The notes: generated by a model not told the origin, from the letters alone. A DNA stretch of 64,000 nucleotides from Metopolophium dirhodum (GCF_019925205.1 NC_083560.1:42268270-42332269), one strand, 5' to 3'. Positions 49,201 to 59,973 are shown, counted from the first letter of the stretch. Numbers and translations: made by a program.

Positions 49201-52200
49201 TCTAGAGATTTGTTCAGTTTTGTACTTTCGTATATTTTCTTCGATGAATTTAAAATTTTTTTCAATGACCGATCTTATTTTTTTAGGTATTTGATTAGAA
49301 GTTTGTATCAACATTTTTATTTCTATTTGAATTTTTTTTAATATTTATAAGAAGGAATATATGTCCGGATAAGGTGTGTAAAAACACGAATTAAATTTTT
49401 AATGTAAGCTTTCGTAAACTGATTATGTTTTTCATCTTCAGGTTTTATAGACATACAATCCTCAGTAAAACTTATTTCAAACTAACACAGTGTAATATTT
49501 TAAGTTATCAATGTATTTTATGCATAAAGATAAATATTATTAGCAATAATATCGCGGACGCACATGGGATTTACCAAAATTATTTGCGATATTATCGCAG
49601 ACGCAGTTGGGCAATTAAAAAGGTACGATATGTTTAACGCGACGCACTCGGACGACGCTCCTATTAATATACTGCTGCGGATACGTGGGAAACGTGGGTA
49701 AAGATGGCTATGCATTAAAATATTATATTATTCACACTTAAAAATCTATTGATTTCATAGTGTGGTACACACAAAAAGAGTTGAACATTCTATTTTTTTT
49801 CTGGGCAACGGAGAAGTTTTGATTATTTTTGAACACCATACACCAAAAATTAAATAATGAATAGAACAGAGTTTGAGTAATATAGAGTTGGTACAATGAA
49901 CGGACAAATAAGTGCACGGGATCAGCTAGTTTTATATACAATTATATTGTCTTATATTATAACAATATATATGACAGATAATTAAATTAGTTGTTTATTT
50001 CAGTGGGAATTTCAAGTTGGACCAGTTGAAGGTATTAGCATCGGTGATCATTTATGGATGGCTCGTTTCATATTACACCGTATTGCCGAAGAGTTTGGCA
50101 TTGTGGTGACACTTGATCCAAAACCAATTCCGGGAGATTGGAATGGTGCTGGCGCCCATTGCAATTTTTCAACTCAAGCTATGAGAGGAAACAACGGAAT
50201 ATGGTAAGTTATAGTTTAAATTGAGGATATATTTTTAAGATTTTTAAAATTGCAACCTAATGATTAATAATTGTTTCAGTGAAATCGAAAAGGCTATTGA
50301 AAAATTATCCAAACAACATATGAGACATATTAAGGCATACGATCCCCACGGAGGCAAAGATAATGAACGTCGTTTGACTGGAAAACACGAAACTTCGTCC
50401 ATTCAAAATTTCTCATCTGGTTAGTACTCTAAAGACATACTATAGCACTGCCCGTAGTACAACCAATAATGCACACAAACTGCAGAAGTTGGGTTTAAAT
50501 TAAAATTATTTTATGCAATGTTACAGTAGAAACAATAAACATAAACAAATATACAGAGTGATTCACCAAGCATGCACATCAATTTTTAGATTAATAATAA
50601 ATTAATTCAAATTCTGATTTTTGATTTAAACATACTTTTTTTAAGAATGAATTTTAAAATGTTTGACATGTTTGTACTAGGTACTTAAGAAGAGGCTTGT
50701 GGCTATACAAAAAAAGTATGATTTTAAAGCGAGAGCCCTCTTTTACTAGAAATTATTTAGTGGATTATTTTTTTTAAATTTTTTATGTATCTAATTCAAA
50801 ATTAGAACAAAATATGTTACAAACATTTAAATATATGAGAAACTACTCGCTCAAATTTAAATTGGGTACTTCATCAAAATATTCAAAAAAAATATCCAAC
50901 AAATAATTTATAGTAAATAGAGGGTTCTCGCGTTGCTACTTGTAGCGTCAATATTAAGCTATACAACTTGCCATTTATTATATCTGTTATACCTTTATAT
51001 TGTTATTATTATTATTATTGATTTTATTATTATTATTATCATTATTATTATAATTACTTAAATTATCATATTCAAATTGTTAAAAATGTACCTTTATAAT
51101 TAATATCAATAGATGTAGATAGCTATGGCTAGGAACATCTTATATTATAATAATAAAAATAAAAAGAAGAGGGTTCTCATTACAAAAATAAAAATTCTTG
51201 CATCGCCACAGGACAACCTTAGGATGTAGAAGCACATAAAATCTTAACAATATGAAAATACTATCTTAAAGCAGGTATATTTACAAATAAAAAATGGTGG
51301 GCATGTGAGCGGCACTCTGCTGTACAGTAAATTACAAATGGGTCACTGTAATGGTTAAATTTGAATTCAAAGATATTATATCATTGTATAAGAAAAACGA
51401 TTCTGAGCGAAGACGGTCAGTTATCCTATGATATTACTTAGTATATTTAATAATATAATTGTGAATAAAGTAATTTATTTATAACCTGTGGAACCTTGTT
51501 TTAAATTCTCAATTGTGAGCTATAAGATTTGAACAATTTGAAATTTAAATACCTATTAAAAAAAATGTGCATATTTATTTTTAATATTTTTTAACAGCTA
51601 TTGTAACAATATATCAGGAGTCTTGTATTAAATTTTCACGCTTTTTGGCCCAATAAATAAAATTTGGTTGATATTTGTAGAAAAAAAACACACATCATTG
51701 TAAAACCAATACATTGATTGCTCTGCTCTGAATTTAAAAATTAGAATTTTAAATTAGTTTAAATAACTGCATTAATAATTAAAAAAGAGAATGATTGGTA
51801 AATTATTCTATGTACAATTGACACAAGAGTTCTTGTTTAATTCTCTATATTTGTTTTTTAAATCTATAAATAGAACTTTTTTTTTTTTTTTATAATTTGC
51901 ATAAACTATTAAAAGTAATTTTTAATTGCAACATACCTACCCTAAAATAAAATTTAAGAAGATCAGATATTTTTACTTGAAAACAATTAAAAATTATTGG
52001 TTAAATTCGTCCCCCGATACTGTTTTGCAATAATAAGTTCATATTATCATCTGTGAAAAAAAAAATTTTAAACTAGTTTATTATTGTTCTAGGCGTGGCC
52101 AACCGTGGGACCAGTATTCGTATTCCTCGTGGTGTTGCCGAAGAGAAGAAGGGTTACTTAGAAGATCGTAGACCAGCTGCCAATTGCGACCCATACCAAG

Positions 52201-52241
52201 TGACCGAAGCCATTGTACGCACCGTGTGCCTAAATGAATAA
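40299..52241 (+). CDS. Glutamine synthetase, eight coding exons, probably mitochondrial
   Basis: Glutamine synthetase (GSII) makes glutamine from glutamate, ammonia and ATP. Coding exons: 40299-40363, 41970-42163, 42907-43068, 45418-45563, 46060-46188, 50004-50203, 50280-50419, 52093-52241. All introns are GT-AG, phases agree, and the total is 1185 bases (394 residues plus stop). Family motifs: WIDGTG (63-68), DGSST in exon 3, EQE metal ligands (165, 167), AEVMPAQWEFQ (Glu227, Glu234), KPIPGDWNGAGAH with catalytic His284, NRGTSIRIPR (349-358), EDRRPAANCDP (369-379). Residues 1-24 are basic and Ser/Phe-rich with no acidic residue, as in a mitochondrial presequence; the core starts near Met25. 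The residue after AGAH is Cys285 where most animal enzymes have Thr. An upstream in-frame TTG at 40293 is not the start. Confidence 0.95.
41150..41390 (+). repeat. RepA head and RepB head fragments in GS intron 1
   Basis: 41153-41275: RepA head (AAGTGGATGTCGCTCTGCTG ... GAGCGGAGACGGTTCGTCGT). 41310-41370: RepB head (AACTTCGTTGCCCGTTAAATG). The rest of intron 1 (40364-41969) shows nothing recognisable. Confidence 0.6.
43560..44880. repeat. Foldback repeat and opposed RepB copies in GS intron 3
   Basis: 43606-43850 is bounded by inverted AAACTCCTCCTAAACAG / CTGTTTAGGAGGAGTT. 43860-44045 is RepB in minus and 44046-44415 RepB in plus orientation, meeting head to head at the ATTCGGTGTA word. 44420-44870 is RepG in plus orientation. 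43069-43560 and 44880-45417 show no feature. Confidence 0.6.
46860..48282. repeat. RepG (minus) and opposed RepB copies in GS intron 5
   Basis: 47190-47600: RepG in reverse (TTCGAAATCGGTTCAGCAGT near its end). 47650-47850: RepB plus. 47850-48165: RepB minus, ending GAAGTGCTCGGGATCAGCTAGT. A TTAGGTTAGGTTA tract sits at 47886-47900, where other RepB copies have about six unrelated bases. The intron part 46189-46860 shows no feature. Confidence 0.6.
48283..48721. mobile_element. 439-bp foldback MITE with TTAA target duplication
   Basis: Two arms of about 185 bases (48283-48470 and 48540-48721) are near-perfect reverse complements starting GGGAATTCC / GGGGATTCG and sharing GATTTTCTGTTTTTGTCTA. 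TTAA lies on both sides (48279-48282, 48722-48725). The paralogous RepB sequence near 47875 has a single TTAA at the same place, which supports a TTAA duplication as in piggyBac or Kolobok elements. Non-coding; the frame at 48538-48735 is a by-product. Confidence 0.75.
48722..49990. repeat. RepB fragments and a short TCACA tandem repeat in GS intron 5
   Basis: 48740-48825 and 49740-49930 are RepB pieces in minus orientation; the latter ends GTGCACGGGATCAGCTAGTT. 48825-48855 is a run of TCACA units. 49000-49660 shows no gene; its open frames have no domain. Confidence 0.5.
50940..51070. repeat. ATT-type microsatellite in GS intron 7
   Basis: 51000-51055 is a run of ATT triplets with scattered interruptions. 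Confidence 0.7.
51295..51745 (+). repeat. RepA, internally deleted copy in GS intron 7
   Basis: Head (GAGCGGCACTCTGCTGTACA ... GAGCGAAGACGGTCAGTTAT) and tail (CACACATCATTGTAAAACCA) are both present but the middle is shortened to about 450 bases, as expected for an internal deletion derivative. 51760-52092 shows no feature. Confidence 0.65.
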
Positions 52242-54621
52242 AGAAGACATTAAGAAAATAACCTACACTCCTGCAAGATTAAAATAAGTATCGCCCCACC
52301 ATGGAAAACAAAATATATTATCTGTTATTTATAATAATATAGGTACAACTATAATTGTTTGGCACTGCATAATATTATTGAATTACAATTTTTGATTTTT
52401 AATTAAATGCTCACCAAAAACCACATGAAATTGTGTTGTGAGTGTGAAGTAGTGTCACCAAAAATACATGTTGATTTAATATTCTTTTTATTTATATATT
52501 AATACTAGCTAATCCTGAGCACTTCGTTGCCTGTTAAATGTATCAACTCTATATGACTCAAACTTTGTTTAATTTGTTATTTAATATTCGGTGTATGGTC
52601 TTCAAAATTTATCTTAATTTTTCCGTTGCCCGGAATAAAAATTCTGTTTCACAGCAGTACATTATTAGGTAGGCAATCTACCTGTGGTAGATCGCGGACC
52701 CCATACTGTTTGTGCGTAAGTTTATGATTATAGTGTATAACTCTAAAGTATTAAAGTTTGTACTTAATTTTCATCAGACAGTTTTTTTATAACATCATTA
52801 CATCATATAATTTGGTATTGGTGGTTAAGGCGTAATGTCAGTTGATATTTGAGACACCCCCTCTCACCCCTTTCATTCTGGTCATCGAATCAGCCGATTT
52901 CGCTATCGTATTCTATAATGGTTATAAAAATTCAAGAAAGCTAAAATAGGTGAGGTCAAATCGTCAGTAACTCATTGACTAGGTATACTAATTATTAAAA
53001 TACGTATAAAATTTCGATTTCGTTACCTGGTATTTTTTATCAAACAAGTCGAGTAGTGTAATAATTGAGGCCCAGACACAGATTATAATTATATTATATA
53101 ATCTGTGGCCGGATTTTTATGAAAAATGTAGTAAGTTTTGGAAACTCATAGGTTATGCTTTTCGAGTACAGTATCTGTTTCTTACATCAGAGAATTTAAA
53201 ACATACACTTTTAATTTGCATTTTTAGGAGTTTTGACATTTATGATGTACACAAAAGTAAATTGTAAATAGGGTATGAAATCGATTTCAAAATTGATTTT
53301 AAATATCGTTAAAAATCACATTAGAAATCAAAAATCATAATTAAATGGTTTTATTTTAATGATATTCAAAGTTTATATTGAAATAAAAAAAATTGTAACC
53401 AACTGTACAACAGAGCGACATCCACTTTCTCGTTTTTTTTTTTTAAACGATTTGTTTACTCATTATAAAAATATAAAATAATTATTATTTGGATATAAAT
53501 AATAGATTTAAATTTTTTTTATTTCAATATAAACCTTTAATTGTAATTTTTCGGTTAGGTTTTTTCTAATTATTAGGTGTATAAATCTCTTAATGAAATG
53601 GATCAAGTATGATAGAGAATATTGGAATAAACATTTACCAGACGTAATGGAATACTATCGGTTACCAATTGTTTCCCATGATTTTTTTGAGTGTACCTAC
53701 TGTTGATAAAGAACCACTTTTAAAGTTAAATAACAATTGTAACTATATAATATTTTAATATTTTATTTTCTTCTTTTTCAAAATATATTCTGTTGGAATG
53801 TAGAAAATATTGAGATGAAGCTTATGCTGTTCATGCAATCTTTGGTACTGAGTTAGAAGCACCAATTTTTACTTGTTGCGTTACGTTTTAATTATGAGCA
53901 AAAGAGCCAAACACCATCTTCCTCATTTGTTTAAAATAATCAAAAATCAGGGTAAAATTATACCAATAATTATACCACTAAATAGTTATGGCAAAACTCA
54001 TTTAATCGATGATGGTTTGAGTCCAAAATATGACCGGGTTTAAGAAAATATTGAGAATTACTCTTAATACCACCAAGATCAAATATGCAACCATCATCGA
54101 GTAAATAAGTTTCACCATAACTATTTAGTGTTATAATTATTGGTATAGTTTTGCACTGATTTGTGATTATGTTTAGGCTTTAGGCTTCTGAAATGACTAT
54201 TAAATTGAAACTGAAAACTATATGATACAACTTCAGAACTAATAAGGAACAATTGTCTCAAAGCAATCAAAATCATTTCGTTTGATATAAATATTCAGAG
54301 CCCCTGCAATGACTTTCAAATATTTTAACGGTTCCTTCTCGTATGGTACGTTACAAGTAAGTATGTGAGATATTGTCACTTTCTGTCAAATATACCTAAA
54401 TAATGTTTAGTTATTATCAAATAGAGTGTGGGTATTTTTCTGCCAACAATATTGACGCGTATCTGATTAATTTTGATAATAATAGAATAATATTATTAAG
54501 GTTTTCAATAAAGTTTTATAACAGTATTTTTGTTTCTTGTGCATGATACGTTTATCGCCTCTCCCTCCCCTCGACATAACCGAACAAGTAAATAAAAAAC
54601 AATCGTAAACAATCGTTCATA
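52242..54621. other. GS 3' flank and repeat fragments
   Basis: The GS 3' untranslated region starts here; an AATAAA overlaps the stop codon (52237-52242) and an ATTAAA lies at about 52278, so the poly(A) site is not clear. 52505-52790 is RepB (plus). 53245-53398 is RepF. 53398-53432 is a RepA head in reverse, followed by an inverted return of the RepF end at 53513-53540. No further gene seen. Confidence 0.45.
53943..54162. repeat. Small foldback element
   Basis: Arms of about 75 bases (53943-54017 and 54087-54162) are imperfect reverse complements: TATACCAATAATTATACCAC against CTATTTAGTGTTATAATTAT with outer AATCAG/CTGATT. The loop is about 70 bases. No clear target duplication. Confidence 0.6.
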
Positions 54622-55137
54622 ACAATATTAATCAATTTCACTCTTTATCGGCTCTAATCTTTCTTTATAATAATATTAAAATGACGACTCAATCAGCCAT
54701 AATTGGATAAAGGATTCATTATGATTATTTCACTGTGGCATAGCTAAAGTACAGACAGACGATCCGTTGTTGTGCACTTGTGCGTTAAAAAATGCTCGAA
54801 TATGCAGCCTTTGTTCGGTTTTAAACGTTAATAACTATTGCTCGTAGGTAGTTGACGTCGTAATGAGATACTCGCCTATGCCAAATTCGTTTAGCGATAA
54901 CAGCAAGGAGTTTACCGCTGAATAAAGTATAGACCGTGTACCGAAATTGCCTACACAACACGCCGGCTTACGGATATAATACGTAATATTATTAATTTTA
55001 AGATTCTGAATTTAGAATATTTCACTTGAAATCATTTTCAAATGAAATTATAAAATATTTTTTTGAAAAGTATTTGGTGATAGCTATTGAGAATATCGAT
55101 AGTGAATGGACTCATCCACCAAGGTTTACGAATTACA
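54622..55137 (+). repeat. 516-bp target duplication, left copy
   Basis: Identical by eye, without indels, to 59458-59973. Starts ACAATATTAATCAATTTCAC and ends TTTACGAATTACA. It directly abuts the 5' end of the non-LTR element at 55138. Confidence 0.9.
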
Positions 55138-55319
55138 GTTCGTGTTAAGACGTCGTACAGTCCACACGTTAATTGCCTCTCGTTCCGCTTTATCAGCTCC
55201 CGATAGCGTGTGCATTGTTCGCTGTGTCCAGCTCGTCGCGGTATTCGTACCGTTGGTAATGTATAAATTATCTAAACATTACCCAAGGCCAACCCATAAT
55301 ATTCATTATCTACATCATT

Positions 55320-56614
55320 ATGAGTTACTCTAATCGCCCACCGACTCCTATCACAAAATATCCCAAACCGTCAAAAAATAAAACTATTCCACCGCTTATC
55401 ATCACCAAAACACTAATAGACCAAACAGGTGTCAATAGCCCCTCGGACTTCTCTGACAACGAAAATGACTGGCAAACAGTCCAATCAAATATTTCAAAAC
55501 GCTCAAGATCTCCCAACAGCTCTTCTCCTACCACAAAAAACCTGACAAAAATATTTTTATTTCGGCTAACCGTTTTTCTCCGATTGCTCCTTCTGACGAA
55601 ATTCTACCTATGGAAACATCAAGTACCAATACAAACCCTGTAATCAATGACAATGAAAATAAAACATCAAAGCCACCTCCTATCTTTATTCAAGAACAGA
55701 TAAACTACAACAACTTCTGTCAAAAAATGAAAGAATTAACTGATGCAACCGGCTTTGATTGTAAAAGCTCTACCAAAGGTCTTAAACTCCAAACGTACAG
55801 TTCTGTCTCCTATAGATCAGTCGTATCTTACCTCAAAAATAATAACGTCTCCTTTCATTCATTTCAACTAAAAGAGGAGAAAGCATATCGCGTCGTAATA
55901 CGAAACATGCATCATACGACTGACACCTCTCTTATTAAACAAGAACTCTTAAATAAGGGATTCGTCACTAGAAGCATAACGCCTGTTACAAACAAGCTAA
56001 CCAATACTCCCCTACCGATATTCTTTATTGATTTAGAACCGAGTCCAACAAACTCCGATATTTTCAAACTAACTTCATTATGTTATACAAAAATTAAAGT
56101 TGAAACTCCCCACCCAAAAAAAGAAATACCGCAGTGTCACCGATGCCAAACGTACGGCCACACTCGTGGCTACTGTAATCACTCTCCCCGTTGTGTACGC
56201 TGTGGTGAACAACATGAATCAACTGAATGCACCAAAGATCGCAGCTCTCCTGCCAAATGCGCTCTATGTAGTGGTAATCACCCGGCTAACTTTAGGGGCT
56301 GCCAATCGCACCTAAATCTTAAAAAAAAATTATCAGAAAACCCTTCAAAAAAAATCTGGAATAAAAGTTCTTTCCCACGTCAATCAACTGTAAAAAATAC
56401 CTATGAATCTACACACCAAGCTTACTCACAAAATTTCCCTCCATTAAATCAAGATTCTTCTCTCAGTCATGATAACAACCCAAAGGATAATCAAAATGAA
56501 AATATCTCTGCACAATTATCATCATTTATTAATGAATTTAAAGCATTAATAAACCCTCTAATATCACTCCTCACCACAGTCATTGATAAACTTATTAAAA
56601 ATGCCAACAAATAA
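55320..56614 (+). pseudogene. ORF1 of the non-LTR element, one frameshift
   Basis: The first frame runs 55320-55643 (starts MSYSNRPPTPI, contains NDWQTVQ) and the second is open to 56614. The family-typical NRFSPIAP segment is in the second frame at about 55566-55590, so the break lies at about 55530-55560, probably in the A-run at 55530-55536. In the downstream part (numbered from Met at 55610), residues 176-231 contain three Cys/His zinc knuckles: CHRCQTYGHTRGYC, CVRCGEQHESTEC and a CALC...HPANFRGC unit, preceded by a region of the PRE_C2HC type found in arthropod Jockey-like elements. ORF1 proteins bind element RNA and help localise it. The 3' end overlaps ORF2. Confidence 0.85.
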
Positions 56615-59285
56615 TTTGCAAACACTCTCCATATTGTTATGGAATGCAAACGGCATCTCGCTACATTTAAACGAACTACAAATGGTCCTCGGTGAAAAAA
56701 AAGTCGAAATTGCACTTATAACGGAAACTCACTTAACTAAAACTTCAACACTCAAGCTATTTGGATACGATATTGTCAGAGCTGACCACCCAGATGGTAC
56801 TGCACACGGAGGCGCTGCTCTCCTAATCTCAAACAAAATCGACCATCTCCCTCTTCCTCCATACTTGTCTCCAAACATTCAAGCAGCTAGCACATCAATA
56901 AAAATTAACTCTATAACTATCTCAATTTCCTCTTGCTATTTCCCGCCAGGAAGACCCTTCCCTTTGGCCGAACTGAGTAACCTTTCTCAAACTCTAAGCT
57001 TCACTCATGTTATTGGTGCTGACTTCAACGCTAAATACCATACATGGAGCCGCACCACCAACACTAGAGGTCGTGCTCTAAACAACTTCATCTCGCTCAA
57101 CCACCTCAAGGTAATAGCGCCGCACTCTCCAACCTATTGGCCATCGCATGGCAACCGACACCCCGACACCCTTGACTTTTTTATCACCAATCTACCAAAC
57201 CGCTTTTCCACTGAACTTGTAAACCTAAACGATCCAGCTTCTGATCATACACCTGTATTACTCCTCATTGGTGCTCAACCCACTTTGAAGCAAAACAGAC
57301 CAACCATTACTCCAGGTACTACAAATTGGAACAAATTCAGAGTTTTCATCTCAAACAAAATAACTCTTAATACCAAATTAAAATCATCTTCCGATGTCGA
57401 CCAAGCAATCACCCAACTTTCGGATCTCATTCAAACAGCAGCCAAGGACTCATCTACCCTTCGCGCATCCTATTCTCAAACACCCAACCTATCACCGGAA
57501 CTAAGACAACTTATTGCTGAAAAACGCAGAGCCAGATCTAAATGGCAACAAACTCACTACCCTGCAGATAAGACAAAGTACAATTATCTTTCCAATAAAC
57601 TTAAGTCCCTACTTAAAACTCACAAAGCCAATCTTTACAAAAATCACTTACAAAACCTCTCTCTTACAAATGGATCTCTCTGGCGCAAAGCTAAGTCAAT
57701 ACTACGAATTAAGGACTCTCCTCCGCCTCTTCGCCGTGCAGACAACTCACTTGCTTCTACAGACAAGGAAAAAGCAGATATTCTCGCTGAAGAATTATCG
57801 GGCGTTTTTAAACCACATCTCATTCCTACGCCAGCACCACACATGTCGTCTGTCATGGAGTCTCTTCAGTCTACTTTACCTATGGCCCTACCTACAAAAC
57901 CTACTTCCCCAGCGGAAATAGTGGGTATTATTAAAAAACTGGCAAACAACAAATCCCCAGGTCATGACCTCATCTCTAACAAAGTCGTCAAAAATCTACC
58001 TATGAAATCGATCGTTCATCTTACTCATATCTATAATGCTGCCCTTCGGTTATCTTATTTCCCAACTACCTGGAAAGCATCTGTTATTGTTACAGTACTC
58101 AAACCTGGTAAGCCTCCAGAAAACCCCTCCTCGTACAGGCCCATCAGCTTACTACCAGTTCTGGGTAAAATCCTTGAAAAAATCATTCTCAAGCGAATCA
58201 CCACCATAGCACAATCAAAAAACAGCATTCCAAACTTCCAGTTCGGCTTTCGTGCTCACCATGCCACAACTCATCAACTTCACAGGGTTGCGGACACTAT
58301 CTCCGCAGCACTCGAAACCAAAAAATACTGCGCCGGTGTTTTTCTGGACGTTGCGAAAGCATTTGATACCGTCTGGCATGACGGTCTCCTTTTCAAATTA
58401 AAAAATATTTTTCCAGCCCCTTTATACCTAATACTTAAATCCTATCTTGCCAACCGCTCTTTTAATGTCCGACATAATTTACAACACTCAAAACAATATC
58501 CTATATATGCTGGTGTCCCTCAAGGCAGCGATATTGCTCCTTTCTTATACACCATATATACATCGGACCTGCCCACAACTGAAAATACCTTAGTTGGAAC
58601 ATATGCTGATGATACTGCCCTATTATCAGTTTCTTCTGACCATACCACCGCATCTCATCAACTTCAAACTCACCTAAATACTCTCTCACAGTGGTTCACC
58701 AATTGGAAAATAAAAATTAATGAATCCAAGTCCTCTTTTGTGACTTTCTCACTCAGACCTCTAAACTCTCCAGCAGTAACAATCAACAACATCGTCATTC
58801 CTCATTCAACAGAAGTTAAATATCTGGGTCTTACATTCGACAGACGCCTTACCTGGTCTCTGCATCTTAAAGATAAGCGTAAGAGACTTAACTCTAGACT
58901 TCACCTGCTAAGACCACTACTTCGTTCGAACCTTACCTTACCCATCAAAATCATTCTTTATAAAGCTCTTCTTCAACCAATATGGACTTACGGTATTGTA
59001 ATCTGGGGTTCCGCTAAGAACTCAAACAAGAGAACCATACAAGCGTTCCAAAACATCACTCTTCGCTTAATCACTGGTGCACCCTGGTTCGTCTCGAACG
59101 AGACCATAAACTCCGACCTCAAATTACCATCCATCGACCATACAGCTGCTGTCTACTACAAACGCTTCCACGCCAAACTCCAAGCTATTCCTAATCAACT
59201 AATCAATGAATTAGGTTCACTAACACTTCCAGGTAATCCAACCAGACGTCTGAAAAGGAAATGGTGCCGTGACATGATTACTTAA
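56583..59285 (+). CDS. ORF2: endonuclease-reverse transcriptase of the Jockey-clade element
   Basis: 900 residues from the first ATG; a second ATG at 56601 leaves a 14-base overlap with ORF1 and may be the real start. N-terminal APE-type endonuclease, about residues 15-235: LLWNANGI, ALITETHL, GGAALLIS, GADFNAKYHTW, and SDHTPVLL near 220. Reverse transcriptase, about 440-730: NNKSPGHDLI, YRPISLLPVLGKILEKI, FGFRAHHATTHQL, FLDVAKAFDTVWHDGLL, GVPQGSDIAPFLYT, catalytic YADD at 674-677, and VKYLGLTFDRRLTW. No RNase H or integrase. It nicks target DNA and primes reverse transcription there. No stop or frameshift, and all catalytic motifs are present. Confidence 0.95.
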   Translation: MINLLKMPTNNLQTLSILLWNANGISLHLNELQMVLGEKKVEIALITETHLTKTSTLKLFGYDIVRADHPDGTAHGGAALLISNKIDHLPLPPYLSPNIQAASTSIKINSITISISSCYFPPGRPFPLAELSNLSQTLSFTHVIGADFNAKYHTWSRTTNTRGRALNNFISLNHLKVIAPHSPTYWPSHGNRHPDTLDFFITNLPNRFSTELVNLNDPASDHTPVLLLIGAQPTLKQNRPTITPGTTNWNKFRVFISNKITLNTKLKSSSDVDQAITQLSDLIQTAAKDSSTLRASYSQTPNLSPELRQLIAEKRRARSKWQQTHYPADKTKYNYLSNKLKSLLKTHKANLYKNHLQNLSLTNGSLWRKAKSILRIKDSPPPLRRADNSLASTDKEKADILAEELSGVFKPHLIPTPAPHMSSVMESLQSTLPMALPTKPTSPAEIVGIIKKLANNKSPGHDLISNKVVKNLPMKSIVHLTHIYNAALRLSYFPTTWKASVIVTVLKPGKPPENPSSYRPISLLPVLGKILEKIILKRITTIAQSKNSIPNFQFGFRAHHATTHQLHRVADTISAALETKKYCAGVFLDVAKAFDTVWHDGLLFKLKNIFPAPLYLILKSYLANRSFNVRHNLQHSKQYPIYAGVPQGSDIAPFLYTIYTSDLPTTENTLVGTYADDTALLSVSSDHTTASHQLQTHLNTLSQWFTNWKIKINESKSSFVTFSLRPLNSPAVTINNIVIPHSTEVKYLGLTFDRRLTWSLHLKDKRKRLNSRLHLLRPLLRSNLTLPIKIILYKALLQPIWTYGIVIWGSAKNSNKRTIQAFQNITLRLITGAPWFVSNETINSDLKLPSIDHTAAVYYKRFHAKLQAIPNQLINELGSLTLPGNPTRRLKRKWCRDMIT

Positions 59286-59414
59286 GTTTAAAACTTATAT
59301 ATATTTGAGGTGTTACAAATGTGTGACTCCCTCCTCATGTAATTATTCTTGTTATTTGTCTGTTAATTGTTATTACTTTTACTTATTGTACCTTGTATAG
59401 ATTGTAATTCTTCT

Positions 59415-59424
59415 AATAAAAGCC

Positions 59425-59457
<33 letters not shown>
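59415..59457 (+). promoter_or_regulatory. Polyadenylation signal and poly(A) tail of the element
   Basis: AATAAA, then GCCAAATTT and an A-run to the 516-bp repeat. It marks the 3' end of the retrotransposed RNA. Confidence 0.85.
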
Positions 59458-59459
<2 letters not shown>

Positions 59460-59973
59460 AATATTAATCAATTTCACTCTTTATCGGCTCTAATCTTTCT
59501 TTATAATAATATTAAAATGACGACTCAATCAGCCATAATTGGATAAAGGATTCATTATGATTATTTCACTGTGGCATAGCTAAAGTACAGACAGACGATC
59601 CGTTGTTGTGCACTTGTGCGTTAAAAAATGCTCGAATATGCAGCCTTTGTTCGGTTTTAAACGTTAATAACTATTGCTCGTAGGTAGTTGACGTCGTAAT
59701 GAGATACTCGCCTATGCCAAATTCGTTTAGCGATAACAGCAAGGAGTTTACCGCTGAATAAAGTATAGACCGTGTACCGAAATTGCCTACACAACACGCC
59801 GGCTTACGGATATAATACGTAATATTATTAATTTTAAGATTCTGAATTTAGAATATTTCACTTGAAATCATTTTCAAATGAAATTATAAAATATTTTTTT
59901 GAAAAGTATTTGGTGATAGCTATTGAGAATATCGATAGTGAATGGACTCATCCACCAAGGTTTACGAATTACA
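59458..59973 (+). repeat. 516-bp target duplication, right copy
   Basis: Same sequence as 54622-55137. To its right the original target continues (ATGTTAAGTCGCCCTG), which is not present after the left copy, as expected for a target duplication. Confidence 0.9.

Larger units (their letters stand above)
55138..59457 (+). mobile_element. Jockey-clade non-LTR retrotransposon, nearly full length (4.3 kb)
   Basis: Order: 182-base 5' untranslated region, ORF1 (nucleic-acid-binding, zinc knuckles), ORF2 (endonuclease and reverse transcriptase), short 3' untranslated region, AATAAA at 59415-59420, and about 27 A residues ending at 59457. No LTR and no RNase H domain, as in the Jockey clade. The element starts GTTCGTGTTAAGACGTCGTA; with the target CA it forms a CAGTTCGTG start and an AGACGTC word, like the initiator and downstream elements of internal promoters in insect non-LTR elements. 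Both flanks are the 516-bp duplication. ORF2 is intact; ORF1 has one frameshift. A recent insertion. Confidence 0.95.

Noticed and set aside
51000..51060. CRISPR-like array
   Set aside because: It is a simple ATT microsatellite without spacers; the window is eukaryotic.
57514..57921. 135-codon frame inside ORF2
   Set aside because: It is a different frame of the reverse transcriptase ORF, with no motif.
54622..59973. Reading the 516-base flanking repeats as LTRs of an LTR retrotransposon
   Set aside because: The interior has a Jockey-type ORF1/ORF2 and poly(A) tail, with no protease, integrase, primer-binding site or TG...CA ends; the repeats belong to the target site.
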